From assembly GCA_929200485.1 (NCBI GenBank), contig CAKMZU010000245.1:1-5484 (forward strand): a stretch of DNA of 5,484 bases. Direction: 5' to 3'. Below, piece by piece: positions 4,943 to 5,484 of the stretch (positions are counted from its first letter, which is position 1; each line of letters opens with the position of its first letter). The notes beneath the pieces were generated by a model. It saw nothing but the letters and a program-made list of their open reading frames with translations, was not told the DNA's origin and searched no databases. The position numbers and the translations under genes were made by a program. Source of the DNA: an uncultured Gammaproteobacteria bacterium. GTDB lineage: Bacteria > Pseudomonadota > Gammaproteobacteria > Pseudomonadales > DT-91.

Positions 4943-5484
4943 ATGTTGAAGGTAATAAAAATCATTTTATTAGTAATTTTGCCGCTCTCAGCCCAATCTC
5001 AAGAAAATTTCAAATACTCTGTTGGAGCTGGATACGGAATGGAATTTGGAGGTGCTGGATTCAAGTTAGACTACACCCTTTTTGAAAATATTCATATCGT
5101 TGCAGGGCTAGGCTTAGCTCCATCTACTGGCTTCATATACTTTCTTCGAGATCGTGATGTGAGATGGAGACCGAAGATATCTCTACATTATGGCGTAGTC
5201 GGAGTGGCACAGGCTAAAAACTTCCCAGGTTATAATAACGGGGATAATTCGTATGAAAGCGATGAAATAAAAGACGAAACAAAATTCTTTTATGGACCTC
5301 TTGTGTCTATTGGACAAAAAATTAATATTGGTAATAATGGAAGAAATTCCATCGATGTTAGCTTCAGCATTCCCATCACCGATGGAGGTAAGAAAAAATG
5401 GCAAAGGAGGCATGACGCAGATGATGGTTACAACAATATCAATCTAGATTGGGGTATTATTTTTTTTGAACCAATGCCTTATAT
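4943..5484 (+). CDS. Exported protein, probable outer-membrane beta-barrel (partial, runs off the window)
   Basis: The frame is open from ATG 4943 to the right edge, 180 codons with no stop yet. An AAGG ribosome site (4932-4935) lies 7 bases upstream. The N-terminus is a typical Sec signal peptide: lysines at 3 and 6, a hydrophobic core IILLVILPL (7-15), and a likely cleavage after A17 or S19. The mature part has alternating aromatic and small residues in strand-turn-strand order, such as FKYSVGAGYGMEF, FKLDYTLFENIHIVAGLGLA and PKISLHYGVVGVAQ. Acidic, polar loops follow (about 98-113), then SIDVSFSIPI near 140-149. This suggests a small outer-membrane barrel or periplasmic beta protein. I recognise no named family. 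The gene lies 88 bases after the truncated frame upstream and probably has its own promoter in 4855-4942, though no clear -35/-10 pair was found. Confidence 0.75.
   Translation, partial: MLKVIKIILLVILPLSAQSQENFKYSVGAGYGMEFGGAGFKLDYTLFENIHIVAGLGLAPSTGFIYFLRDRDVRWRPKISLHYGVVGVAQAKNFPGYNNGDNSYESDEIKDETKFFYGPLVSIGQKINIGNNGRNSIDVSFSIPITDGGKKKWQRRHDADDGYNNINLDWGIIFFEPMPY

Noticed and set aside
4900..5413. Frames at 4900-5085 (plus) and 5183-5413 (minus)
   Set aside because: They are out of frame or antisense to the exported protein gene, which has a signal peptide and a ribosome site.

Overview
The window is an AT-rich stretch of a bacterial accessory region, most likely from a gammaproteobacterium of the Shewanella/Vibrio type. 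That guess rests on base composition and the general character of the intron protein; no housekeeping marker is present. Complete genes are few. Most of the window is gene remnants, hairpins and one large retroelement, a mosaic typical of a genomic island.

Left part (1-1280): the C-terminal remnant of a superfamily 1 (RecD-like) helicase gene on the + strand ends at 382 and is followed by a terminator hairpin. Next come a 65-base structured inverted-repeat element (484-548), a doubtful small minus-strand ORF (595-846) that runs into a strong terminator, and about 330 bases without a recognisable gene.

Middle (1223-2468): a minus-strand two-gene operon with its own promoter. The first gene encodes an intact 369-residue AAA15/21-type ATPase. 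The second starts in a 4-base GTGA overlap with the ATPase stop, but only about 20 codons survive; they begin with a hydrophobic strand followed by an EGKKTE motif. This resembles the N-terminus of the RloB/TOPRIM-like partners of such ATPases, so the operon looks like a broken two-component (RloAB- or PARIS-like) defence system. A perfect CCGTAA inverted repeat covers the -35 of its promoter.

Right-middle (about 2551-4705): a minus-strand group II intron. It has an intact 423-residue reverse transcriptase/maturase with no HNH endonuclease domain, a clear domain V and a domain VI hairpin next to the 3' end, and about 730-800 bases of 5' ribozyme sequence. Boundaries were inferred from a GTTCGCC 5' end, a TTAATAC 3' end, and a 5-base EBS1/IBS1 match. 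A 22-codon ORF overlaps the maturase start by ATGA.

Right end: directly beyond the intron, a + strand reading frame (to 4854) looks like the C-terminus of an unrecognised gene. Then an exported, probably beta-barrel protein gene starts at 4943 and runs off the window.

The genes do not form a single pathway. The ATPase operon is the only likely physiological unit, and the intron is a separate selfish element inserted upstream of it, in the same orientation.
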